From: Flavobacteriales bacterium CG18_big_fil_WC_8_21_14_2_50_32_9
Lineage (GTDB): Bacteria; Bacteroidota; Bacteroidia; Flavobacteriales_E; Vicingaceae
Length of the DNA stretch: 26,600 nt
Reading direction: 5' to 3'
Assembly: GCA_002770955.1 (NCBI GenBank)
Contig: PCUH01000087.1
Coordinates: 1 to 26,600, forward strand
Both the position numbers and the translations under genes were made by a program. Below the pieces are notes generated by a model. It did not search any database and had not been told where the DNA came from. It saw nothing but the letters and a program-made list of their open reading frames with translations. Positions 14,270 to 21,165 of the stretch are shown here, piece after piece; the stretch's first letter is position 1; each line of letters begins with the position of its first letter.

Positions 14270-15835
14270 ATGGCAAATCAGGAGCAACAAAACAAAGCAA
14301 AACAACGAAATTTATCATTAAGTAAGATAGGTAACGCGTTAGAACATGGGAAACTACAACCTCAAGCAATTGATTTAGAGGAAGCAGTTTTAGGAGCATT
14401 AATGCTCGAAAAGGAAGCTGTAAACACGGCTATTGACATTTTGCAACCAAAAAGTTTTTATAAAGAAAGTCATCAAAAAATATTTGCAACGATTCAATAT
14501 CTTTTTCAAAGTTCGCAAGCAGTTGATATTTTAACGGTTACCAATGAACTTAAAAAAAGAGGTGAGTTAGAAATTGTTGGAGGAGCCTATTTTGTTACTC
14601 AACTTACCAATAGAGTAGCATCGGCAGCTAATATTGAATTTCATGCAAGAGTAATCGCTCAAAAATATATACAACGCGAATTGATACGAATTTCATCAGA
14701 AATTATAACCGATGCCTACGATGAAACAACAGATGTTTTTACCTTATTAGACAAAGCCGAAACGAGTTTGTTTTCCGTAGCAGAAGGAAACATCCGCAAA
14801 AGCTTTGAATCCATGACCGATTTGATTCGAAGTGCCATGGAACAAATTGAAACAGCAAAAAACAAAGAAACAGGGGTAATTGGAGTTCCTTCAGGATTTA
14901 CAGCATTAGATAGAGTAACTTCTGGATGGCAGCCTTCCGACTTAGTTATTATTGCAGCCCGTCCTGCAATGGGAAAAACTTCTTACGTACTTTCTTTAGC
15001 AAGAAATGCAGCAGTAGATTTTAAAATACCCGTAGCATTTTTCTCTTTAGAAATGTCTTCTATACAATTAGTTACTCGATTAATTTCAGCCGAATCTGGA
15101 ATTTCATCAGGAAAACTAAGAAGTGGCAATTTACGAAATGACGAAATACAACAAATTCAATCAAGAATTACTGGTTTAGCAGACGCACCACTATTTATTG
15201 ATGACACAGCAGGATTATCTGTGTTTGAATTGAGAGCAAAAGCCAGAAGATTAAAAACTAAACATAACATACAATTATTAATTATCGATTACCTTCAACT
15301 CATGTCTGGAAATGGTGAAGGAGGAAAAGGTGCTGGAAACAGAGAACAAGAAATTAGTATGATTTCTCGTTCATTAAAAAGCATAGCTAAAGAATTAAAC
15401 ATACCTGTATTAGCCTTGTCGCAACTTAGTAGAGCTGTAGAAACAAGAGGAGGAGATAAAAAACCTCAACTTTCCGATTTAAGAGAATCTGGTTCTATTG
15501 AGCAAGATGCTGATATGGTGCAATTTATTCACAGACCTGCTTATTATCAAATTTTCCAAGATGAAGAAGGAAACTCAACCGAAGGAAAAGCAACAATTTT
15601 AATTGCTAAACACAGAAATGGTGCTGTTTGTGATGTACATCTCCGTTTTATTGATGAATTAGCAAAATTTGAAGATTTTGATAACAGTAGTGCTAATTTT
15701 GATGACAATCAATTTACCACTATGCCTATTGGAACCGATTTTGATACAAATCCAACACTCACTTTACCATCAAAAATGAATGAGAGTACTGATGATTTTG
15801 ATTATGGTGGAGATGGAGAAGCACTTCCTTTTTAA
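14270..15835 (+). CDS. dnaB: Replicative DNA helicase
   Basis: The 521-residue protein has the DnaB N-terminal domain (P-Q-A-I-D-L-E-E-A-V-L-G-A-L-M, residues 31-45, to about 135), a linker helix, and a RecA-like ATPase domain with Walker A A-R-P-A-M-G-K-T-S (230-238), the S-L-E-M-S motif (259-263), Walker B L-L-I-I-D-Y-L-Q-L-M (Asp340) and the late R-E-S-G-S-I-E-Q-D-A-D-M motif. It is the hexameric 5'-to-3' helicase that unwinds DNA at the replication fork with primase. No intein is present, unlike some DnaB proteins. The acidic, Asp/Asn-rich tail (FDDNQFT, DDFDYGGDGEALPF) is typical of Bacteroidota homologues. The start codon agrees with the usual N-terminus. Confidence 0.97.
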   Translation: MANQEQQNKAKQRNLSLSKIGNALEHGKLQPQAIDLEEAVLGALMLEKEAVNTAIDILQPKSFYKESHQKIFATIQYLFQSSQAVDILTVTNELKKRGELEIVGGAYFVTQLTNRVASAANIEFHARVIAQKYIQRELIRISSEIITDAYDETTDVFTLLDKAETSLFSVAEGNIRKSFESMTDLIRSAMEQIETAKNKETGVIGVPSGFTALDRVTSGWQPSDLVIIAARPAMGKTSYVLSLARNAAVDFKIPVAFFSLEMSSIQLVTRLISAESGISSGKLRSGNLRNDEIQQIQSRITGLADAPLFIDDTAGLSVFELRAKARRLKTKHNIQLLIIDYLQLMSGNGEGGKGAGNREQEISMISRSLKSIAKELNIPVLALSQLSRAVETRGGDKKPQLSDLRESGSIEQDADMVQFIHRPAYYQIFQDEEGNSTEGKATILIAKHRNGAVCDVHLRFIDELAKFEDFDNSSANFDDNQFTTMPIGTDFDTNPTLTLPSKMNESTDDFDYGGDGEALPF

Positions 15836-15932
15836 GAAAAAAATGAGGTGCTAGTAGTTAGGTATTAGTAATTAGTAACTTGCCTATTTAACCTATTAAT
15901 CTTATAAACTGACTTCACAAACTTTTAACCCA

Positions 15933-17195
15933 ATGAGATTACTAATTTTTCTTCTCTTTTTCATTCTTTTTTCGCTTCAAGCAAGTGCAACTTATTTGCT
16001 TATTCCTATGGATGATGCTCAAAAAAATCATTTAAAAGCTTATGGAATAGCTTACTGGGTATTAGAAAATAATATAGAGATAGAATGGCTTTTAAATTAT
16101 AGAGGTGGAAGTTTTTTAGTAAAACACATCAAAACATTAGAAGAAGAATTAATTATTAGAGGCGTTTCTTTTGAGGTTATTGCCGATGTTAAAGCTGGAG
16201 CTATTTTACAAGAAATTGCCGATCCAGAAGTGAATATGGATGTAGTTAAATTAGAAAAAGCTCCAAAAATTGCTGTTTACTCACCTAAAAACAAACAACC
16301 TTGGGATGATGCGGTTACGTTGGTTTTAACCTATGCCGAAATCCCTTATGATGTGCTGTATGATGAAGAAATTATTTTAGGGAAACTACCTTTATACGAT
16401 TGGTTGCATTTGCATCATGAAGATTTTACAGGGCAATATGGTAAATTTTATTCAAATTATAAAGATGCGGCTTGGTACAGAGAGCAAGTAAGATATAATG
16501 AAGACAATGCGGCTCGTTTAGGCTTTAAAAAAGTATCTCAATTAAAATTAGCAGTAGCAAAAAACATTAAAGAATATACCTTAGGTGGAGGTTTTTTATT
16601 TGCCATGTGTTCTGGAACTGATGCATTGGACATTGCTTTAGCAGCCGAAGGATTGGATATTTGTGAAGCGATGTATGATGGAGATGGTTCAACTCCTAAT
16701 TATAATTCAAAATTAGATTACAGCAAAACATTTGCATTTACTGATTTTACGTTGAAAACAAATCCTTATGAATATGAATTTTCTACTATCGATGCAACCG
16801 TTCCAGTTCATGTAACCACTCCTCAAAACTTAGATAATTTCACACTTTTTGATTTTTCGGCTAAATGGGATATTGTACCAACCATGCTTTGCCAAAATCA
16901 TAAACAACTAATTAAAGGTTTTTATGGTCAAACTACTTCTTTTAATAAGCAATACATTAAAAAAGATGTCTTAATTATGGGAGAAAACAAATCGCTCAAT
17001 ATTGCTCGCTATATTCATGGAACTATGGGAAAAGGCACATGGACTTTTTATAGTGGGCACGACCCAGAAGATTATCAACACAAAGTAGGGGACCCTCCAA
17101 CTGACTTAAACTTACATCCAAATTCTGCTGGATACCGTCTTATTCTGAACAATATTTTATTTCCTGCCGCAAAAAAGAAAAAGCAAAAAACCTAA
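15933..17195 (+). CDS. Secreted GATase1-like protein, commonly labelled 'asparagine synthetase B'
   Basis: The 420-residue protein starts with a signal peptide (MRLLIFLLFFILFSLQASA). It lacks the N-terminal-Cys glutaminase and the PP-loop ATP-pyrophosphatase motif of real AsnB, so the label often given to this Bacteroidota family is doubtful. What can be seen is a flavodoxin/GATase1-like pattern: K-I-A-V-Y-S-P (112-118), W-L-H-L-H-H-E-D-F-T-G (157-167) and a G-G-G-F-L-F-A-M-C-S-G-T-D nucleophile-elbow-like turn with Cys226, then Y-I-H-G-T-M-G-K-G-T-W-T-F-Y-S-G-H-D-P-E-D near the C-terminus, like ThuA/GATase-type domains. Export suggests a periplasmic role. It follows dnaB by 97 nt and is probably cotranscribed or read from a weak own promoter. 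Function unknown. Confidence 0.75.
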   Translation: MRLLIFLLFFILFSLQASATYLLIPMDDAQKNHLKAYGIAYWVLENNIEIEWLLNYRGGSFLVKHIKTLEEELIIRGVSFEVIADVKAGAILQEIADPEVNMDVVKLEKAPKIAVYSPKNKQPWDDAVTLVLTYAEIPYDVLYDEEIILGKLPLYDWLHLHHEDFTGQYGKFYSNYKDAAWYREQVRYNEDNAARLGFKKVSQLKLAVAKNIKEYTLGGGFLFAMCSGTDALDIALAAEGLDICEAMYDGDGSTPNYNSKLDYSKTFAFTDFTLKTNPYEYEFSTIDATVPVHVTTPQNLDNFTLFDFSAKWDIVPTMLCQNHKQLIKGFYGQTTSFNKQYIKKDVLIMGENKSLNIARYIHGTMGKGTWTFYSGHDPEDYQHKVGDPPTDLNLHPNSAGYRLILNNILFPAAKKKKQKT

Positions 17196-17286
17196 TCAGA
17201 GTCTGTCTGTAAAGTCGGAAGTCCGATGAAGAACGTCATTGCGAAGTCAAGCGTTTGGATTGAGTGTTGGATCTGAAGCACCACGG

Positions 17287-17394
17287 AGTAGCATCAATAC
17301 CTTAATTTACAATAAAAAAACAATGATAATCTGTCTAATCGAAGGACAGGTTATAAACGACTTGCTTATTTTTTTATAACGTGTTGATGCTACT
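17287..17394. repeat. Inverted repeat pair flanking ~80 bp
   Basis: AGTAGCATCAATAC (17287-17300) and GTGTTGATGCTACT (17381-17394) are complementary at 13 of 14 positions. The interior has a CTGTC/GACAG pair. The layout resembles a decayed miniature element, but no target duplication was found. Confidence 0.45.
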
Positions 17395-17396
17395 GG

Positions 17397-17411
17397 AAAC
17401 CTTGGAGGTTT
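17397..17411. repeat. AAACCT/AGGTTT palindrome
   Basis: Perfect 6-bp arms with a TGG loop, directly next to the right arm of the 17287-17394 inverted repeat. It is not followed by a T-run on the plus strand. Confidence 0.45.
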
Positions 17412-17553
17412 AGCTTTCTTAATTTCTTTTTTTATAAAAAACACTTCTTGCGTGTAACTTTTTATAGTAAAAATAGTAAAATTATAACAAATTAACATTA
17501 AATTGTTATAATTTCAACAAAGTCTATTTATAAACCTCTAAAACTCCAACGCT

Positions 17554-18288
17554 ATGAAAACACTTACTAAAACATTCATCGTTATTGCTTTCATCCTACT
17601 AAATGGATATACAAAAGCAACAAATCCAAATCTACCGAAAGGAATAATTTACCAAATAGAAATAGCGGCTACTGATATTCATAAAACGACTACTATTGTT
17701 GAAGAGTATCCTTATTTAACAAAAGTCATTGTAAATAATAAAGAGTTTTTTCAGTTTGGAAAGTTTACTGTTTTTAATGATGCGGATGATTTAAAAACAA
17801 AACTTATTACTGCAGGATGTGAAAATGCATCTATTATTGCTTTTAATAATCAAGAAGAAATTTCGGTTGCCGAAGCCATAAATTATCAGTATAAAAATAC
17901 ATTACTAACGGCAGAAAATAATACGGTAAAAGATGCCGATTTAATTAGTAATGTTGAAGCAAATTATCTTTTACAAGTTCAAAGATCGGGTTTGAAACAT
18001 TACTATGCGTTGGCAATTCCAGTTACTTCTGTAGATTTAGTAGATAAATTATTTGAACTAATTGGTAATGAAAAGGTTATTGAAATTAATTTGGAAGATA
18101 ATATTTATTCTATAGGTAATTATGCAACGCTTGAAGAAGTGGTGTTGGCAAGAAAAAAATATATGAATAATGAGATTGAAAATGTGTATGTAATGGCACA
18201 AATTACAGACACACGTTTAACAGAGCAGGACACACAAAATTTAGCTCTTACAATTCAATTAATAATGAATGGATTGGCTTCAAAATAA
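17554..18288 (+). CDS. Secreted protein with two SPOR-like modules
   Basis: The 244-residue product has a signal peptide (MKTLTKTFIVIAFILLNGYTKA). I see two related ~95-residue units. The first (KGIIYQIEIAATDIH ... FFQFGKFTVFNDADDLKTKL, ASIIAFNNQEEISVAEAI) follows the SPOR-like pattern of Bacteroidota: an I-x-I-A-A strand, F-x-x-G-x-F with a residue-skipping helix, then I-I-A-F-N-N-x-x-x-I-S-V-A-E-A. The second (NYLLQVQRSG, NIYSIGNYATLEEVVLARKK, VYVMAQITDTRLT) is weaker. SPOR domains bind peptidoglycan stripped of stem peptides at division sites; whether these degenerate modules do so is not known. A strong terminator and a long hairpin follow the gene. No operon partner. Confidence 0.6.
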   Translation: MKTLTKTFIVIAFILLNGYTKATNPNLPKGIIYQIEIAATDIHKTTTIVEEYPYLTKVIVNNKEFFQFGKFTVFNDADDLKTKLITAGCENASIIAFNNQEEISVAEAINYQYKNTLLTAENNTVKDADLISNVEANYLLQVQRSGLKHYYALAIPVTSVDLVDKLFELIGNEKVIEINLEDNIYSIGNYATLEEVVLARKKYMNNEIENVYVMAQITDTRLTEQDTQNLALTIQLIMNGLASK

Positions 18289-18290
18289 TT

Positions 18291-18431
18291 AGAGTTTGTC
18301 CATAATGTTCGATATCTTCGTTATTCTCGACTTTCAAATCAGTCATCCCGTCCCGATAACTATCGGGACTCCTGATTCTCAAGTCATCGAAACCTCAATC
18401 TCGAACATTCTGAACCAAACTCTCGACTAAG
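18291..18431. repeat. Large imperfect palindrome centred on GTCCCGATA/TATCGGGAC
   Basis: Nested arms pair across the element: AGAGTTTG (18291-18298) with CAAACTCT (18416-18423), AATGTTCGA (18304-18312) with TCGAACATT (18401-18409), and at the centre GTCCCGATA (18350-18358) with TATCGGGAC (18361-18369). It is followed by CTCGACTAA, also present at 10700. The whole could fold into a long cruciform or RNA hairpin. It is markedly GC-richer than the flanking genes and encodes nothing visible. Confidence 0.6.
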
Positions 18432-18455
18432 TGGACTGCCTCTAACTAAAGCTAT

Positions 18456-18493
18456 AAAAAACGCCTTGATAAAAATTTATCAAGGCGTTTTTT
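18456..18493. terminator. Bidirectional intrinsic terminator
   Basis: An 18-bp perfect palindrome: AAAAAACGCCTTGATAAA (18456-18473), a 2-nt centre, and its exact complement (18476-18493). The GC-rich core with A-run and T-run on either side lets it end transcription of the SPOR-like gene (+) and of groEL (-), which converge here. Confidence 0.92.
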
Positions 18494-18515
18494 ATTAGTT
18501 GTTAGAGAAAAGGAA

Positions 18516-20156
18516 TTACATCATTCCTCCCATTCCTCCACCCATCCCACCCATTGGAGGCATTCCTGCTCCTTCTTGTTCAGGTTCATCAGTAATCACA
18601 CATTCTGTAGTAAGTAAAAGTGCAGCTATAGATGCAGCGTTTTCTAATGCAATGCGAGTTACTTTTGTTGGGTCAATAATTCCAGCTTTATACATATTTG
18701 TATATTCTTCAGTTCTTGCATTGTATCCAAAGTCATCCTTGCCATCTCTAATTTTTTGAACAACAACTGCTCCTTCACCGCCAGCATTTATAATTATTTG
18801 ACGCAAAGGTTCTTCTAAAGCTCTTCTAATTATAGCGATACCAGTATTTTCATCTTCATTAACACCCTTTAATCCTTTCAATCCTTTTTCAGCTCTAATC
18901 AAGGCAACTCCACCACCAGGAACAATTCCTTCTTCAACGGCAGCTTTTGTTGCAGCCAAGGCATCGTCAACTCTGTCTTTTTTCTCTTTCATTTCTGATT
19001 CAGTTGTTGCTCCAACATAAAGAACAGCAACTCCTCCAGATAATTTAGCTAAACGCTCTTGGAGTTTTTCTTTGTCGTAATCAGATGTAGTTGTTTTTAT
19101 TTGAGCTTTAATTTGTTCTATTCTTGCTTTGATGTCAGATTTTTTACCAGCTCCATTTACAATTGTAGTGTTATCTTTATCTATTGTGATTTTTTCAGCT
19201 GTTCCAAGCATATCAATAGTCGCATTTTCTAACTTAAAGCCTTGTTCTTCTGAAATAAGCGTGCCACCTGTTAATACAGCAATATCTTCCAACATGGCTT
19301 TTCTTCTATCTCCAAAACCAGGTGCTTTAACGGTTGCTATTTTTAGTCCAGCTCTAATTTTATTAACTACTAAAGTTGCCAATGCTTCTCCTTCAACATC
19401 TTCAGCAATTATTAATAATGGTTTCCCTGATTGAGCAACTGGTTCTAATATTGGAAGTAAGTCTTTCATTCCAGTAATCTTTTTGTCATAAATTAATATG
19501 TAAGGATTACTCATTTCCACTATCATTTTTTCGGCATCGGTAACAAAATAAGGAGAAAGATAACCTCTGTCAAATTGCATTCCTTCAACAATATCAACAT
19601 AAGTTTCGGTTCCTTTAGCTTCTTCAACAGTAATTACACCTTCTGCTTTCACTTTTTCCATTGCCTGAGCAATTAACTTACCTATGGTTTCATCGTTGTT
19701 GGCAGAAACAGTAGCTACTTGTCTTATTTTTTCATTGTCATTACCAACTTTTTTCGAAATGGCTTTTAATTCAGCAACAACAGCGGCAACTGCTTTGTCA
19801 ATACCTCTTTTCAAATCCATTGGATTTGCTCCTGCAGCCACATTTTTTAATCCTGATGTGATTATTGATTGTGCTAAAATGGTTGCGGTTGTTGTTCCGT
19901 CACCAGCATCATCGGCTGTTTTACTAGCCACTTCTTTAACCATTTGAGCTCCCATATTTTCAATAGGATCTTTTAATTCAATTTCTTTAGCTACGGTAAC
20001 TCCATCTTTTGTTACGTGAGGTGCACCAAATTTTTTATCAATAATAACATTTCTACCTTTTGGTCCTAATGTTACTCTTACTGCATTTGCTAATTTATCA
20101 ACGCCAGCTTTTAAACCATTTCTGGCTTCTATTTCAAATTTTATATCTTTTGCCAT
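18516..20156 (-). CDS. groL: 60-kDa chaperonin GroEL
   Basis: The 546-residue protein is full length. Visible hallmarks are the N-terminus M-A-K-D-I-K-F, V-T-L-G-P-K-G-R-N-V, the ATPase motif D-D-A-G-D-G-T-T-T-A-T (Asp near 86), G-L-K-N-V-A-A-G-A-N-P-M-D, E-E-G-I-V-P-G-G-G-V-A-L and the Gly-Gly-Met tail (M-P-P-M-G-G-M-G-G-G-M-G-G-M-M). It forms the double-ring chamber that folds proteins with GroES and ATP in the cytoplasm. It is cotranscribed with groES 72 nt upstream. The bidirectional terminator lies 22 nt after its stop. Confidence 0.99.
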   Translation of the reverse strand: MAKDIKFEIEARNGLKAGVDKLANAVRVTLGPKGRNVIIDKKFGAPHVTKDGVTVAKEIELKDPIENMGAQMVKEVASKTADDAGDGTTTATILAQSIITSGLKNVAAGANPMDLKRGIDKAVAAVVAELKAISKKVGNDNEKIRQVATVSANNDETIGKLIAQAMEKVKAEGVITVEEAKGTETYVDIVEGMQFDRGYLSPYFVTDAEKMIVEMSNPYILIYDKKITGMKDLLPILEPVAQSGKPLLIIAEDVEGEALATLVVNKIRAGLKIATVKAPGFGDRRKAMLEDIAVLTGGTLISEEQGFKLENATIDMLGTAEKITIDKDNTTIVNGAGKKSDIKARIEQIKAQIKTTTSDYDKEKLQERLAKLSGGVAVLYVGATTESEMKEKKDRVDDALAATKAAVEEGIVPGGGVALIRAEKGLKGLKGVNEDENTGIAIIRRALEEPLRQIIINAGGEGAVVVQKIRDGKDDFGYNARTEEYTNMYKAGIIDPTKVTRIALENAASIAALLLTTECVITDEPEQEGAGMPPMGGMGGGMGGMM

Positions 20157-20228
20157 TTTTCTTTACATTTTTTTAATTAGTACTATTTTTTAAATGTTTT
20201 GATGCTAATTTTTTTATTTGTGTTTAGC

Positions 20229-20504
20229 CTAAACAATTGCGTAAATATCAGATTCTTTCATTATTAAATAATCTTTTCCTTCAACAGTAATTTCTGTCCC
20301 AGCATATTTACCATAAAGAACAACGTCTCCTTTTTTAACGGTCATTGGTTCATCTTTTTTTCCAGTACCAACTGCCATTACTTTTCCTTTTTGTGGTTTT
20401 TCTTTTGCTGTATCTGGAATAATAATACCCCCAGCCGTTTTCTCTTCTGCAGCAGCAGGTTCAATAATTACTCTGTCTGCTAGTGGTTTAATTTTTAATG
20501 ACAT
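20229..20504 (-). CDS. groS: 10-kDa co-chaperonin GroES
   Basis: The 91-residue protein begins M-S-L-K-I-K-P-L-A-D-R-V and has the mobile-loop region (E-E-K-T-A-G-G-I-I-I-P-D-T-A, the residues that contact GroEL) and the family ending G-K-D-Y-L-I-M-K-E-S-D-I-Y-A-I-V. It caps the GroEL ring. It is the first gene of the groES-groEL operon. The upstream region lacks a CIRCE palindrome and a clear TAnnTTTG box; a -24/-12-like motif is present instead. Confidence 0.98.
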   Translation of the reverse strand: MSLKIKPLADRVIIEPAAAEEKTAGGIIIPDTAKEKPQKGKVMAVGTGKKDEPMTVKKGDVVLYGKYAGTEITVEGKDYLIMKESDIYAIV

Positions 20505-20552
20505 ATTTATAAATTTTATAGGTTAATAATTTATTTAACAGAACTCTCAGTT

Positions 20553-20569
20553 GTCATAAGTTGTGCCAA
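20553..20569 (-). promoter_or_regulatory. Sigma-54-like -24/-12 motif upstream of groES
   Basis: On the minus strand the segment reads TTGGCACAACTTATGAC. The TTGGCAC block is a perfect -24 element, and ten bases after its GG comes GA in place of the required -12 GC. Its end is 48 nt from the groES ATG. The imperfect -12 element is a weakness. Confidence 0.35.
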
Positions 20570-20751
20570 TAGACTTTAACAACTATTTTAGTGACATTTT
20601 TACAGAACTAATGTTGAATATTGATTTTATAGTTGGTTGTGTTTCTTTTCTTACTGACATATTTTCATTTGCATATTTCATAAAAGCATTAATTGGTATT
20701 AACAAAAGCATTAATTTATCAACAAAATGCAAATTTATAATCAAATTAATC

Positions 20752-20780
20752 TTGTAAATTAATAAAATCATCTATATTTG
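20752..20780 (+). promoter_or_regulatory. Candidate promoter of the HU gene
   Basis: TATATTTG at 20773-20780 is a perfect -7 box, with TTG at 20752-20754 upstream at the expected distance. It would give a leader of about 40 nt. Confidence 0.55.
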
Positions 20781-20823
20781 TTTGTAGTTAATCGAAAAAG
20801 TACTAACCTAATATTTAAAAATT

Positions 20824-21096
20824 ATGAACAAAGCACAATTAATTGATGCCATCGCAAAAGAGGCAAAACTATCTAAAACAAATGCAAAATCTGCTTTAGA
20901 AGCTATTACTGGAACTATTACTAAATCATTGAAAAAAAATGATAATGTAGCACTTATTGGTTTTGGAACTTGGTCTGTTGCTAAAAGAAATGCAAGAGTT
21001 GGTAGAAATCCACAAACTGGAAAAGAAATTAAAATAGCTGCAAAAAAAGTAGCTAAATTTAAAGCTGGTTCTAAATTAGCTGCTTCAGTTAAATAA
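20824..21096 (+). CDS. HU-family DNA-binding protein
   Basis: The 90-residue protein has the HU fold from end to end: M-N-K-A-Q-L-I-D-A-I-A, the dimer helices, G-F-G-T-W-S-V-A-K-R-N-A-R-V-G-R-N-P-Q-T-G (the beta-arm with the Pro that intercalates into DNA, ~Pro63), and F-K-A-G-S-K-L at the C-terminus. It bends and compacts DNA in the nucleoid as a dimer. It is monocistronic, with its own promoter box and a terminator right after the stop. I cannot tell HU-alpha/beta or IHF-like subtypes apart here. Confidence 0.97.
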   Translation: MNKAQLIDAIAKEAKLSKTNAKSALEAITGTITKSLKKNDNVALIGFGTWSVAKRNARVGRNPQTGKEIKIAAKKVAKFKAGSKLAASVK

Positions 21097-21117
21097 AAAC
21101 CTTCTTTCTTTTTCTTT

Positions 21118-21157
21118 AAAAAGCTTTCTTTATTTATTAAGGAAAGCTTTTTTTATT
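21118..21157 (+). terminator. Intrinsic terminator of the HU gene
   Basis: AAAGCTTTCTTTA (21120-21132), 5-nt loop, TAAGGAAAGCTTT (21138-21150), pairing at 12 of 13 positions, followed by a run of T. Its T-run merges into the -7 box of the next gene. Confidence 0.85.
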
Positions 21158-21161
21158 TTTG
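21154..21161 (+). promoter_or_regulatory. Candidate -7 box of the TrmH-like gene, 4 nt from the start codon
   Basis: TATTTTTG, a perfect TAnnTTTG match and identical to the dnaB box, ends 4 nt before the ATG at 21166. The -33 position falls within the HU terminator stem-loop and has no TTTG. Confidence 0.4.
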
Positions 21162-21165
21162 TACC

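Larger units (their letters stand above)
17196..17553. other. 358-bp intergenic mosaic of repeat fragments
   Basis: The first ~105 bp (17196-17300) are clearly GC-richer than the surrounding genes. They start with AGAGTCTGTCTGTAAAGTC (17198-17216), similar to the element at 10675, and contain a TCGGA/TCCGA palindrome and a CGTCATTGCGAA segment of a kind seen between genes in Bacteroidota. A 14-bp inverted repeat (17287-17300 and 17381-17394) and an AAACCT/AGGTTT palindrome (17397-17411) follow, then an A/T-rich promoter-like stretch. The open frame on the minus strand here has no family resemblance. Confidence 0.5.
20505..20823. other. 319-bp divergent promoter region of groESL and the HU gene
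   Basis: Contains the groES upstream motif at 20553-20569, short TGTCA/TGACA-like words, and the HU promoter at 20752-20780. Open frames of 62-64 codons on both strands have no recognisable family and overlap each other; I do not call them genes. Confidence 0.5.

Noticed and set aside
14270..15835. Intein in dnaB
   Set aside because: The Walker A and later motifs are contiguous and the length (521 residues) is normal.
15840..15900. Possible tandem repeat in TAGTAGTTAGGTATTAGTAATTAG
   Set aside because: Units are irregular (6-9 nt) and short; treated as low-complexity sequence.
17307..17498. 63-codon minus-strand frame containing an A-K-P-P-R-F-P-V-A-S-T-R segment
   Set aside because: The segment is a translation of the AAACCT palindrome and the inverted-repeat arm; no start context or family resemblance.
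20505..20600. CIRCE operator (GCACTC-N9-GAGTGC) for groESL
   Set aside because: Looked for it upstream of groES; only GGCAC and GAGAGTTC words occur, not in CIRCE arrangement.
20563..20771. Open frames of 62-64 codons on both strands between groES and the HU gene
   Set aside because: They overlap each other, are very A/T-rich, match no family I know, and coincide with the divergent promoter region.
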